A DNA stretch of 16,100 bases from Beijerinckiaceae bacterium (GTDB lineage Bacteria > Pseudomonadota > Alphaproteobacteria > Rhizobiales > Beijerinckiaceae), in NCBI GenBank assembly GCA_947458675.1, contig CANHAW010000007.1:1-16100 (forward strand), written 5' to 3'. This document shows positions 6,617 to 16,100 of this stretch, in pieces (position 1 is the stretch's first letter; the number at the start of each line of letters is the position of its first letter). The position numbers and the translations under genes are program-made. The notes below the pieces were generated by a model that was not told the DNA's origin, did not search any database, and saw only the letters and a program-made list of their open reading frames with translations.

Positions 6617-8347
6617 ATGGATAAGAATGCCAATTCAGCCTGGGGTAGCGATGTCGTCGCCGATCTTCTTCGCGCGCTTGATTATCCCTATGCGGTGATT
6701 GTGCCCGGTGCGAGTTTCCGCGGGCTGCATGATTCCATCGTCAATCGGCTCGGCAATGAAAATCCGAAGCTCGTCACCTGCCTGCATGAAAATCATGCGG
6801 TCACCATTGCCGATGGTTATTCGCGTGTCACCGAGACACCGCTGCTCGTCATTCTGCATTCCAATGTCGGGGTGATGAATGGCTCGATGGGCATTTACAA
6901 TGCCTGGTGCGATCGCCGCCCGATGCTCATTCTTGGTGCGACCGGCCCCGTCGATGCCCATCATCGCCGCCCCTGGATCGATTGGGTGCACACGTCCAAG
7001 GATCAGGGCGCGCTGATCCGCTCTTATGTCAAATGGGACGATCAGCCCGCTTCCGCCGAGGCGGCGGTGGAATCCATTCTGCGCGCCGATCAGATCACGC
7101 GCTCATTGCCCAGCGCACCGGTCTATATCTGTCTCGATGCGCATATGCAGGAAGGCAAGCTGGATCGCGACGTGCAAGTTCCGCCCGTTTCGCGTTACAA
7201 GCCTGCACCGATGGCATCGGCAAGCGAAAGACAGATTGTCGATATCGATCGCGCTTTGCGTGCGGCGAAAAATCCGTTGATCCTGGCTGGCCGCGTTTCG
7301 CGCGATATGAAGGCCTGGCAGGCGCGCATTGCTTTTGCCGAACATTATGGCGCGCATGTCCTGTCATCGCTGAACAATGCGCCGGCCTTTCCGGTCACGC
7401 ATCCTTTGCACGTGCTGCCGCCGGCCGGCGACAAGCCGAGCGCGGCGGAGACCGATCTCATTGCGGCCAGCGATCTCATTCTGTCGCTCGATTGGCTCGA
7501 TCTGGCGGGTTTCCTGCGCGCCCGCACGGGGCGTCCGCAAACACAGCTTCCGCTCGATACGCAGATCATTCACGCCTCGGTCGATAGCGCGCTTCACAAT
7601 GGCTGGAGCATGGATCTTCAGGCTTTGCCGGCAGTCGATATGCCTGTCGCCTGTCATCCCGATGCGCTGGTCGAACAATTGCTCGCCCATGGCGGTGCGC
7701 GCGTGTCCCGCGATGGTCGCTCAAGCCCGGCTCATTGGCGCAAGGCTGCGAAAAAACCGGCAGGCACCCGTTTCGATCTGCGTTCCATGGCGGATGCCGT
7801 GGCGCAATGGAGCGCCAATCGCAAAGTGACATTCGCACGTCTGCCGATCGGTTGGCCGCAGGATGCTTTGGCTTTCGAACATCCGCTCGATTTTCTCGGC
7901 AAGGATGGCGGCGGGGCGGTGGGAACAGGGCCTGCCCATACGGTGGGTGCGGCTCTGGCGCTCAAGGGCAGCGATCGCATTGTCGCCGGCATTATTGGCG
8001 ACGGCGATTTCCTCATGGGCATGAATGCGCTCTGGACGGCATCGAACCAGAATTTGCCCATGCTGCTCATCGCCGCCAATAATCGCTCCTATTACAACGA
8101 CGAAGTGCATCAGGAGCGCGTCGCGCTGCAGCGCGGGCGTCCGGTCGAGAACAAGAGCATCGGCCAGAAGCTGGATAATCCGGCCGTCGATCTGTCGCAG
8201 ATCGCCGCCGCCCAGGGTTTTGAGACGCAGGCCCCGGTCATGTCAGCCAGCGAACTGGCGCAGGCTCTGGAGGCGGCGGCCCGCGTGGTCGGTGCAGGCG
8301 GGCGCTATTTCATCGATGCGCGCGTTGAGCCCGGCTATATGAGCTGA
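6617..8347 (+). CDS. Thiamine diphosphate-dependent enzyme (acetolactate synthase/decarboxylase-like)
   Basis: This gene encodes 576 residues; the ATG at 6617 has GGGAG about 7 bases upstream. It has the three-domain layout of the ThDP decarboxylase superfamily. The Pyr domain (about 8-185) carries the catalytic glutamate Glu58 in LHENHAVTIADGYSR. The central domain spans about 205-350. The PP domain (about 390-570) has the ThDP/Mg motif beginning GDGDF (461-465) and ending NN (488-489). The cofactor chemistry is decarboxylation or carboligation of a 2-oxo acid. The central domain is diverged, so FAD binding, and hence true acetolactate synthase, cannot be claimed. There is no small regulatory IlvH-like subunit nearby, which argues against branched-chain amino acid synthesis. 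The neighbours, a FAH-family enzyme upstream and a periplasmic acid-binding protein downstream, point to catabolism of a carboxylic or 2-oxo acid; this is inference. Length is normal for the superfamily and no key motif is broken. Confidence 0.88.
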   Translation: MDKNANSAWGSDVVADLLRALDYPYAVIVPGASFRGLHDSIVNRLGNENPKLVTCLHENHAVTIADGYSRVTETPLLVILHSNVGVMNGSMGIYNAWCDRRPMLILGATGPVDAHHRRPWIDWVHTSKDQGALIRSYVKWDDQPASAEAAVESILRADQITRSLPSAPVYICLDAHMQEGKLDRDVQVPPVSRYKPAPMASASERQIVDIDRALRAAKNPLILAGRVSRDMKAWQARIAFAEHYGAHVLSSLNNAPAFPVTHPLHVLPPAGDKPSAAETDLIAASDLILSLDWLDLAGFLRARTGRPQTQLPLDTQIIHASVDSALHNGWSMDLQALPAVDMPVACHPDALVEQLLAHGGARVSRDGRSSPAHWRKAAKKPAGTRFDLRSMADAVAQWSANRKVTFARLPIGWPQDALAFEHPLDFLGKDGGGAVGTGPAHTVGAALALKGSDRIVAGIIGDGDFLMGMNALWTASNQNLPMLLIAANNRSYYNDEVHQERVALQRGRPVENKSIGQKLDNPAVDLSQIAAAQGFETQAPVMSASELAQALEAAARVVGAGGRYFIDARVEPGYMS

Positions 8348-8354
8348 TTTTGTT

Positions 8355-8391
8355 TCCGGGCGCATTTTTCTGCGCCCGGACATTTATTTTT
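8355..8391 (+). terminator. Strong intrinsic terminator after the ThDP enzyme gene
   Basis: TCCGGGCGCA (8355-8364) and TGCGCCCGGA (8371-8380) form a perfect 10-bp stem with a 6-base T-rich loop, followed by CATTTATTTTT. It lies 7 bases after the stop codon and separates the ThDP gene from the Bug gene. Confidence 0.85.
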
Positions 8392-8422
8392 GACTGGCGC
8401 ACAGGCGGGGAAAAGCTAGGCT
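8390..8422 (+). promoter_or_regulatory. Weak promoter candidate for the Bug-family gene
   Basis: TTGACT at 8390-8395 is a good -35-like box at the end of the terminator T-run. TAGGCT at 8417-8422 could serve as a -10 box, but the 21-base spacer is too long for a standard sigma-70 promoter. The strong terminator just upstream implies a separate promoter somewhere before 8466. Confidence 0.25.
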
Positions 8423-8465
8423 CCATGGAGGCAGAGCGCAAAAGAACGTCAGCCGGGAGGAACAT

Positions 8466-9527
8466 ATGAAGATATTTACTGCAGGTTTCACGGCAAATCT
8501 TGCGCGCGCCATGCTGCTCGCCGCAGGCGTCAGCATGACATTCGCCGGTCAGTCCGCCATGGCGCAAGGCGCTGCGGATGATTTTTATCGCGGCAAGGAT
8601 GTGCGCATTCTCATCGGCGCGGGCGTCGGCGGCACTTACGGGCTTTATGCGCAGCTCGCCGCTCGTCATCTGGGCAAACATATTCCCGGCAATCCGACGC
8701 TCGTTCTTCAGACCATGCCGGGGGCGGGCGGCAATGTTGCGCTGGCCTATTCCTATACGGCAGCCCCGAAGGATGGCACGCTCATCCACCTCATTCATTC
8801 CGACGTTTTGTTCGAGACGCTGCTCAATCCGGCGGTCAAGTTCAACGCCAAGGATTATCTTTTCATCGGGCGTATCGCCGATGCGGATTCCGTCACCCTG
8901 TCAACGCGCGCCTCGGGCATCAAGACGATCGATGATGCGAAGACGCGCGAAGTGACCATGGGCTCGACCGGCATCACCAATGTCTTCTCGCTTTCGGCCT
9001 TGATGATGAACCGCACGGCGGGCACGAAATTCAAGGTCATCGCCGGTTACAAGGGCGCGTCCGATATTGCCATTGCGATGGAACGCGGCGAGCTCGACAG
9101 CAGCGGCATGTCGCTGGCCAATGCTCTCACCTTGCATGGCGACAAGCTGAAAACAGGCGATTTCCAGCCGGTTTTCGCCATTTCCTCAAAACGCCTGCCG
9201 GAATTCCCAAATGTTCCGGCGATGACGGAATTCGGCACACCTGAAGACAAGATCCTGATGGAAATTTATGTGTCCACCGGCGAGCTCGGTCGCCCGCTGG
9301 CCTTTCCGCCCGGCGTGTCGCCGCAGCGTCTTGCTGTGATGCGCGAAGCTTTTACGAAAATGATGAAAGATCCCGATTTCCTCGCCGAGACCAAAAAAGC
9401 CGACATACCTGTCTCGCCGATGAGCGGCGAGGATATGGCGGTCTATGTCAACAAGGTCATGTCGGCGCCGGCTGCGCAGATCGAGGCCGCGCGCAAATTG
9501 CATGCGGAACTGATCGCCAGCAAATAG
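8466..9527 (+). CDS. Bug/TctC-family periplasmic solute-binding protein
   Basis: This gene encodes 353 residues; the ATG at 8466 follows GGGAGGA closely, an excellent ribosome site. Residues 1-33 form a Sec signal peptide, with cleavage likely after AMA (31-33) before Gln34. The mature protein shows the Bug/TctC pattern: VRILIGAGVGGTYGLYAQ in the first lobe, the PGAGGN turn (85-90), and a P-K-D-G-T block (101-105) in place of the usual PDGYT. The C-terminal half has the family-typical LPEFPNVPAMTEFG. These proteins bind carboxylates or related small molecules and feed TctAB-type transporters, but no tctA or tctB gene is in view, so it must work with a distant transporter or act as a sensor. 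The position after the FAH and ThDP enzymes suggests that its ligand is related to their substrate. A terminator precedes it, so it is probably transcribed separately. Confidence 0.88.
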   Translation: MKIFTAGFTANLARAMLLAAGVSMTFAGQSAMAQGAADDFYRGKDVRILIGAGVGGTYGLYAQLAARHLGKHIPGNPTLVLQTMPGAGGNVALAYSYTAAPKDGTLIHLIHSDVLFETLLNPAVKFNAKDYLFIGRIADADSVTLSTRASGIKTIDDAKTREVTMGSTGITNVFSLSALMMNRTAGTKFKVIAGYKGASDIAIAMERGELDSSGMSLANALTLHGDKLKTGDFQPVFAISSKRLPEFPNVPAMTEFGTPEDKILMEIYVSTGELGRPLAFPPGVSPQRLAVMREAFTKMMKDPDFLAETKKADIPVSPMSGEDMAVYVNKVMSAPAAQIEAARKLHAELIASK

Positions 9528-9546
9528 CCAGGCCGGCTTCCGTCTG

Positions 9547-9578
9547 AAAACCCCGGAGCGCAGGCTTCGGGGTTTTTT
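9547..9578. terminator. Bidirectional intrinsic terminator between the Bug gene and oxyR
   Basis: AAAACCCCG (9547-9555) pairs with CGGGGTTTT (9568-9576), and the T-run extends to 9578. The A-run on the left makes it a terminator in both directions. It serves the plus-strand Bug gene and the minus-strand oxyR, whose stop codon (9577-9579) overlaps the T-run. Confidence 0.85.
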
Positions 9579-10500
9579 ATTGGGCGCTTGTGTCGCTGCG
9601 GCGCTGGCGCGAAATCTCTGCGGATTGGCGCACAATCTCTGAAATCTGCGCCAATTGCTCGGCGAGCGGGCTCGATTTGCGCCAGATCATGCCGATTGTG
9701 CGCGATGGGCTCGGGCTTCCAAAGCGTGTGACCGAGACGGCGGCTGAACGTGTCTCAATCGGCACGGCCATTTCCGGAATCAGGGTCACGCCGATTCCCG
9801 AACCCACCATTTGGACAAGTGTGGAGAGCGATGTGCCATCGAGGGATTCGCGCGGCAGCGATGAATTCATCTTGCAGAAGGCGAGCGCCTGATCTCTGAA
9901 ACAATGTCCCTCTTCGAGCAGCAGCAGGCGCATGTTCTGCAGCATGTCGATGCTGGGCACGGGGCGATCATCGCCGTCGCGCGGGCGCACGAGCATGAAT
10001 TCTTCCGAGAACAGGGCCACTTCCTCGAAAGAGGGTTCGGAGACCGGCAAAGCAACAATGGCCGTGTCGAGCCGGCCTTCGGATAATTCCTGGATCAGTC
10101 TTTGCGTCACTGTCTCGCGCACGCGAATGTCGAGCCCGGCATATTGGCGGGTCAGATTGGCGATAATGGTCGGCAGCAGATAGGGCGCGATGGTGGGAAT
10201 GACGCCGATGCGCAAACGACCGGCCAGACGCGCCTGCGAGGCGCGGGCAAGATCGGCCAGCTCGTCCACCGAGCGCAGGATTTCGCGGGCGCGCAGATTG
10301 AATTCCTCGCCCAGACTCGTCAGCGAAATCTGTCGCGCACCGCGCTCGAAAAGGGCCGCGCCCAGCGTCTCCTCCAGTTCCTTGATCTGCATGGAGAGGG
10401 CCGGCTGGGAAATGGCGCAGGCATCGGCAGCGCGGCCGAAATGGCCTGTGCGGGCCAAAGTTTCAAAATAGCGAATTTGCTTGAGCGTGATGTTGATCAT
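9577..10500 (-). CDS. oxyR: OxyR, LysR-type peroxide-responsive regulator
   Basis: This gene encodes 307 residues from an ATG at 10500, with a modest AGG ribosome site 5 bases upstream. Residues 1-60 form the LysR winged helix-turn-helix (LKQIRYFETLARTGHFGRAA, then SQPALSMQIKELEE). Residues 93-300 form the periplasmic-binding-protein-like regulatory domain. Two cysteines in EEGHCFRDQALAFC, Cys200 and Cys209, have the same spacing as the peroxide-sensing Cys199 and Cys208 of E. coli OxyR. That is strong evidence for OxyR over a generic LysR protein. By family knowledge, peroxide forms a disulfide between them and converts the protein into an activator. It is divergent from katG, its usual target, with a 110-base gap that carries a palindrome just before its own start. 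That position fits autoregulation. Length is normal and nothing is broken. Confidence 0.93.
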   Translation of the reverse strand: MINITLKQIRYFETLARTGHFGRAADACAISQPALSMQIKELEETLGAALFERGARQISLTSLGEEFNLRAREILRSVDELADLARASQARLAGRLRIGVIPTIAPYLLPTIIANLTRQYAGLDIRVRETVTQRLIQELSEGRLDTAIVALPVSEPSFEEVALFSEEFMLVRPRDGDDRPVPSIDMLQNMRLLLLEEGHCFRDQALAFCKMNSSLPRESLDGTSLSTLVQMVGSGIGVTLIPEMAVPIETRSAAVSVTRFGSPSPSRTIGMIWRKSSPLAEQLAQISEIVRQSAEISRQRRSDTSAQ

Positions 10501-12803
<2,303 letters not shown>

Positions 12804-12811
12804 CACCTACA

Positions 12812-12844
12812 GGCCCGGATCCCGCTCTGCGGCTCCGGGCCTTT
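12812..12844 (+). terminator. Hairpin just after katG, weak U-tract
   Basis: GGCCCGGA (12812-12819) and TCCGGGCC (12834-12841) form a perfect 8-bp stem with a 14-base loop, followed by only TTTC. It lies 8 bases after the katG stop and may stabilise the mRNA end or give partial termination. Confidence 0.55.
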
Positions 12845-12872
12845 CGGCTTGGTCCCCTGAAGCTGAGAGAAG

Positions 12873-12907
12873 CGCCCCGCAGCAAAGCTCCGGGGCGTTT
12901 TCTTTTG
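12873..12907 (+). terminator. Intrinsic terminator, second hairpin downstream of katG
   Basis: CGCCCCG (12873-12879) pairs with CGGGGCG (12891-12897), and the stem can extend by a G-U and two A-U pairs. TTTTCTTTTG follows at once. This is the main candidate for ending katG transcription before the next gene. Confidence 0.8.
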
Positions 12908-12912
12908 CCGAT

Positions 12913-12940
12913 TTGATTTCAGCGCGCCAGGCCCGATAAT
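12913..12940 (+). promoter_or_regulatory. Promoter candidate for the FAD oxidoreductase gene
   Basis: TTGATT (12913-12918) and GATAAT (12935-12940) are separated by 16 bases and lie 27 bases before the ATG at 12968, directly after a strong terminator. Both boxes are close to sigma-70 consensus. Confidence 0.45.
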
Positions 12941-12967
12941 CGGGGCAGGGCGAACAGGCGAGCACAT

Positions 12968-14599
12968 ATGAGCCTTTGCGACGTCATCATCATCGGCGCC
13001 GGCCATAATGGCCTCACCTGCGCGGCCTATCTCGCCCGCGCAGGCCTGTCGGTGCATGTCGTGGAGGCCCGCCATATTGTTGGCGGCGCGGCGGTGACGG
13101 AAGAATTCCATCCCGGTTTCCGCAATTCGGTCGCCTCTTACACGGTCGGCCTGCTCAATCCGAAAATCATCCGCGATCTCGATCTGCATGCGCATGGATT
13201 GCGTATCGTCGAGCGCGGCGCGATGAATTTTCTGCCCGGAGCCGACGGCGATTATCTGCTCACGCGCGCCGGGCATATGCAGGAGGACATTGCGCGCCTC
13301 TCGGCCAAAGATGCGCAAGCCTATCCTGCCTATGCAGCCGAGATCGACCGGGCGGGCGATATTTTGCGCGGGCTTCTTCTGCGCACGCCACCCAATCTGC
13401 CGCATGGCGGGCGGCTCGATTGGCTGCGCGAGACGATCCATGCACTGGCGCTTGGCCGTTCCATGCGTGGCCTCGATCGCACCGGATTCATTGCGCTGCA
13501 CGATCTGATGACACGCGCTGCCGGCGATTATCTCGACCGCTGGTTTGAGCATGATCTCGTCAAGGCGCTGTTTGGTTTCGATGCCGTGGTCGGCAATTTC
13601 GCCTCGCCCTACACGCCGGGTTCCGCCTATGTGCAATTGCATCACACATTCGGCGAGGTGAATGGCAAGCGCGGTGTCTGGGGCCATGCGATTGGCGGCA
13701 TGGGCGCGATCACGCAGGCCATGGCGAAAAGCGCTGCGGCTGCCGGCGCAAAGATCAGCATACAATCGCCGGTGCGCGAAGTGATTGTCGAAAAGGGCAG
13801 GGCCTGCGGCATTGTGCTTGAAAACGGCACAGCGCTGCGCGCGCGCGCTATTGTCGCCAACGTCAATCCAAAACTTCTCTATACGAAACTCGTGCCGGGC
13901 GATGCATTGGATGCCGATTTCCTCTCGCGCATCCGTTCGCTGCGCATGCAATCGGCGACATTCCGGATGAATGTCGCACTCAGCCAATTGCCCAGTTTTT
14001 CAGTTCTGCCGGCATCGGCTCCTGCGCTCCATCACAGCGCCGGAATCATTCTGGCGCCCTCGCTTGCCTATATGGATCGCGCTTATTGCGAGGCGCGCCT
14101 GCACGGCTGGAGCCGTGCGCCCATTGTTGAAATGCTCATCCCCTCGACGATTGACGATTCTCTCGCGCCGTCCGGCGCGCATGTTGCGAGCCTGTTCTGC
14201 CAGCACACAATGTTCGATCTGCCCGATGGCAAGACATGGGAAACATGCCGCGAGGAAGTGGCCGATCTGATGATTGCAACCGTGGACAATCATGCGCCGG
14301 GCTTTGCCGCCAGCGTCATGGCGCGGCAGGTTCTGAGCCCGCTCGATCTGGAAAATATTTTCGGCCTGACGGGCGGCGATATTTTTCACGGCGCGCTGGG
14401 GCTCGACCAGCTTTTCTCTGCGCGACCTCTGCTCGGCCATGCCGATTATCGCGGGCCTTTGGCGGGTCTTTATCTGTGCGGCGCAGGTGCGCATCCGGGC
14501 GGCGGCGTGACGGGCGCGCCCGGACATAATGCAGCGCGCGAAATCATCGGCGATTTATCCGGCGGCTGGCGCGCACGCCTCGCCGCCGGATCGCGCTGA
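12968..14599 (+). CDS. FAD-dependent oxidoreductase, phytoene-desaturase/PYROXD2-like
   Basis: This gene encodes 543 residues from the ATG at 12968; the ribosome site is weak (GGCGAG). Residues 4-36 form a Rossmann FAD-binding fold: VIIIGAGHNGLTCAAYLARA has the GxGxxG glycines at 10, 12 and 15, and Glu33 in VVEA should bind the adenosine ribose. GGAAVTEEFHPGF (39-51) is the second conserved block. The C-terminal FAD motif is LYLCGAGAHPGGGVTGAPGH (501-520). This combination, with HHTFGEVNG and HAIGGMGAITQAMA in the middle, matches the NAD(P)/FAD-dependent phytoene desaturase-related group that includes PYROXD2. No carotenoid or isoprenoid genes are nearby, so a carotenoid role is not supported and the substrate is unknown. 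It has its own promoter candidate and converges on the small zinc-ribbon gene with a 12-base gap and no visible terminator. Confidence 0.85.
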   Translation: MSLCDVIIIGAGHNGLTCAAYLARAGLSVHVVEARHIVGGAAVTEEFHPGFRNSVASYTVGLLNPKIIRDLDLHAHGLRIVERGAMNFLPGADGDYLLTRAGHMQEDIARLSAKDAQAYPAYAAEIDRAGDILRGLLLRTPPNLPHGGRLDWLRETIHALALGRSMRGLDRTGFIALHDLMTRAAGDYLDRWFEHDLVKALFGFDAVVGNFASPYTPGSAYVQLHHTFGEVNGKRGVWGHAIGGMGAITQAMAKSAAAAGAKISIQSPVREVIVEKGRACGIVLENGTALRARAIVANVNPKLLYTKLVPGDALDADFLSRIRSLRMQSATFRMNVALSQLPSFSVLPASAPALHHSAGIILAPSLAYMDRAYCEARLHGWSRAPIVEMLIPSTIDDSLAPSGAHVASLFCQHTMFDLPDGKTWETCREEVADLMIATVDNHAPGFAASVMARQVLSPLDLENIFGLTGGDIFHGALGLDQLFSARPLLGHADYRGPLAGLYLCGAGAHPGGGVTGAPGHNAAREIIGDLSGGWRARLAAGSR

Positions 14600-14611
14600 G
14601 ATTGGCCCCAA

Positions 14612-14920
14612 TCAGTCGAACAATTCCTCCAGAAAGGATTTGCGCCGTTTCTGGTAGCGCGGATCGTAGCCTTTGCCGTAATGGGGCTGCGGCTGATAGC
14701 TGGGCTGTGGCTGCGGCGCATATTGCGGCTGCGGCTGTTGCGGCGGTGGCGCGGGCTGGGCAGCCACCTGATTGCTGCGCTCGATAATCTTGTCCAATTC
14801 ACCGCGATCGAGCCAGACGCCCCGGCATTGCGGGCAATAATCGATCTCGATCCCCTGTCGTTCGCTCATGGTGAGCGCAGTGCGGCAATTCGGGCAGAGC
14901 ATTCCAGCTTGGGCATTCAT
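14612..14920 (-). CDS. Small TFIIB-type zinc-ribbon protein with Pro/Gln-rich tail
   Basis: This gene encodes 102 residues from the ATG at 14920, which has AAAGGAG about 6 bases upstream. The frame extends to 14980 but that earlier start has no ribosome site. Residues 9-46 form a zinc ribbon with Cys9, Cys12, Cys29 and Cys32 (LCPNC, then YCPQCRGVWLDRGELDKII). That is the bacterial zf-TFIIB family signature. Residues 55-82 are a Gln/Pro/Tyr-rich disordered stretch with QPQP repeats, and the tail is basic then acidic (RRKSFLEELFD). Such proteins are common, cytoplasmic and of unknown function, possibly binding nucleic acid or protein partners. It is divergent from the Bug gene (about 176 bases between starts) and convergent with the oxidoreductase. 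Confidence 0.85.
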   Translation of the reverse strand: MNAQAGMLCPNCRTALTMSERQGIEIDYCPQCRGVWLDRGELDKIIERSNQVAAQPAPPPQQPQPQYAPQPQPSYQPQPHYGKGYDPRYQKRRKSFLEELFD

Positions 14921-15096
14921 TCGGCAACTCCTTTGCTGCTGAAGCTCATATGAGAAGCGACATTGCGCTTCGCGAGCCATGCAAAGGGGTGCGGGCGGTC
15001 AAGTCTTCGTGTGACATGACAATGCGACCAATGGCCAAGCCTTCATCTATGGTCCGGTTCGTCCGCCCGCCGTATGTTCTGCTGAAGAGAACATTC

Positions 15097-16059
15097 ATGG
15101 GGGCTTCAATGCGATCCGTTACGGCTGCTTTTGCTTTAGCCCTTGGTTTGGCTCCCGCCGCGGCGCAGGAAACATTCCCCTCGCGAAGCATCACCATGAT
15201 CGTGCCTTTTGCCGCAGGCGGCACGTCCGATGTCATCGCGCGTCTGATTTCCGAGCAAATGAGCCAGGTGCTCGGCCAGCGCATCATCAACGAAAATGTC
15301 GCGGGTGCCGGCGGGGCCACCGGCCTGACGCGGGCCGCGCGCGCCAAGCCCGATGGCTATACGATTGCCATCGGCAATGTCGGCACCAATGCGGCGTCCT
15401 ATTCGATCTATCCCGATCTGCAATATACGCCGGCATCTTTCGCGCCTGTCGGGCTCATCGCCAAGACGATGCCGGCCATTGCTCTCAAAAAGGATTTTCC
15501 GGCGGCCGATGCGCAGGCCTTTCTGGCCTTTGCCAAAGCCAATCCCAACAAGGTGACGCTCAGCCATGCGGGTGTCGGCTCGTCGAATTACATCATCTGC
15601 AAGCAATTCCTCGCCGCCACCAAGATCGATGTCACGCTGGTGAGCTATCGCGGCGCGGGTCCAGCACTCAACCATCTGATGGGCGGCCATCTCGATGGTG
15701 TCTGCGATACGGCGACCTCGCTCGCCGGCTCGATCGGGGGCGGCAATGTCAAAGGGCTCGTTGTCGCATCTGCGCAGCGCCTGCCGACTTTGCCGAATGT
15801 TCCGACTTCGGTGGAAGCAGGTATTGCCGATTTTCAGGGCGAAGGCTGGAACGCGCTTTTCGTGCCGAAAGATACGCCGGCCCCGGTCATCGCGCGCCTG
15901 AATGAGGGCTTGCGCAAAGCTTCAGAAGAACCAGCCTATCGCAAGCGCCTGTCGGAACTCTCCGCTGTCATTGCCTCGGGCGAGGAATTCGATCCCGCCT
16001 ATGTCGCAGCTCTCGTGCCGCGTGAAGTCGACAAATATCGCAAACTCCTGTCGGAATGA
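15097..16059 (+). CDS. Bug/TctC-family periplasmic solute-binding protein (second copy type)
   Basis: This gene encodes 320 residues from the ATG at 15097, which has GAAGAGA 6 bases upstream. An ATG at 15109 (316 residues) is almost as good. A longer frame back to 14950 runs through non-coding-like sequence and would bury the signal peptide. Residues 5-23 are the hydrophobic part of a Sec signal peptide, with cleavage likely after AAA before QETFPSR. The family patterns are textbook: ITMIVPFAAGGTSDVIAR in lobe one, the GAGGATGLTRAARAKPDGYT turn, SYRGAGPALNHLMGGHLD, and LPTLPNVPTSVEAG in lobe two. It should bind a carboxylate-type ligand in the periplasm. No TctA/TctB membrane subunits adjoin it. 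It is only a distant relative of the other Bug protein in this window, so it is not a recent duplicate and probably has a different ligand. Confidence 0.92.
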   Translation: MGASMRSVTAAFALALGLAPAAAQETFPSRSITMIVPFAAGGTSDVIARLISEQMSQVLGQRIINENVAGAGGATGLTRAARAKPDGYTIAIGNVGTNAASYSIYPDLQYTPASFAPVGLIAKTMPAIALKKDFPAADAQAFLAFAKANPNKVTLSHAGVGSSNYIICKQFLAATKIDVTLVSYRGAGPALNHLMGGHLDGVCDTATSLAGSIGGGNVKGLVVASAQRLPTLPNVPTSVEAGIADFQGEGWNALFVPKDTPAPVIARLNEGLRKASEEPAYRKRLSELSAVIASGEEFDPAYVAALVPREVDKYRKLLSE

Positions 16060-16100
16060 ATCACTGGTTCAGCTTGCGTCGCACGGATATGCCAAGCATG
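16060..16100. other. 41 bases after the second Bug gene, nothing recognisable
   Basis: No hairpin, start codon with ribosome site or promoter can be supported in this short remainder. Confidence 0.5.

Noticed and set aside
12968..14599. Carotenoid biosynthesis (CrtI) assignment for the FAD oxidoreductase
   Set aside because: No crtB, crtE or other isoprenoid genes are nearby, and the motifs fit the broader PYROXD2-like group better than CrtI proper.
14950..15096. N-terminal extension of the second Bug protein
   Set aside because: It would place about 50 charged residues ahead of a clear signal peptide; the starts at 15097 and 15109 fit secretion.

Overview
This window looks like chromosomal DNA of an alphaproteobacterium, probably of the Hyphomicrobiales (Rhizobiales) type. 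The pointers are the high GC content, the alphaproteobacterial look of the proteins, solitary Bug/TctC-type solute-binding proteins, an oxyR-katG divergon and an SrfB-family gene. The placement is inference from style and gene content; there is no rRNA or other marker gene. I see no tRNA, rRNA, CRISPR array, insertion sequence or phage gene.

Left third (1-5070, all minus strand): the most unusual region. In transcription order it holds a 251-residue single-pass membrane protein; a membrane-anchored trypsin-like serine protease; a second membrane protein with a YfaP/DUF2135-like C-terminal domain; and the N-terminal 369 residues of an SrfB-family ATPase that runs off the left edge. The protease gene and the YfaP-type gene overlap by one base (TAATG), and SrfB begins 4 bases after the YfaP-type stop, so these three form a tight operon. 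The protease and the YfaP-type protein share a homologous cytoplasmic N-terminal module that resembles SrfA. Each then has one membrane helix and a different periplasmic domain. I read this as a remodelled SrfA-SrfB(-SrfC) system in which the SrfA module is duplicated and fused to two different periplasmic outputs.

Middle (5071-9580, plus strand): after a 570-base region with no convincing gene come a fumarylacetoacetate hydrolase (FAH) family enzyme, a thiamine diphosphate (ThDP)-dependent enzyme and a Bug-family periplasmic binding protein. Hairpins of terminator type separate them. Together they suggest uptake and breakdown of an organic (2-oxo)acid, but the substrate cannot be read from sequence. 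No TctA/TctB transporter subunits are present.

Centre right (9577-12803): a LysR-type regulator with both OxyR redox cysteines lies divergent from katG (catalase-peroxidase), a classic peroxide-response pair. The intergenic region carries an imperfect palindrome next to oxyR and two mutually exclusive hairpins in the likely katG leader.

Right end (12873-16100): a strong terminator and a good promoter candidate precede a phytoene-desaturase/PYROXD2-like FAD oxidoreductase. A small zinc-ribbon protein gene converges on it with a 12-base gap. Divergent from that is a second solitary Bug-family binding protein, followed by 41 bases with nothing recognisable.
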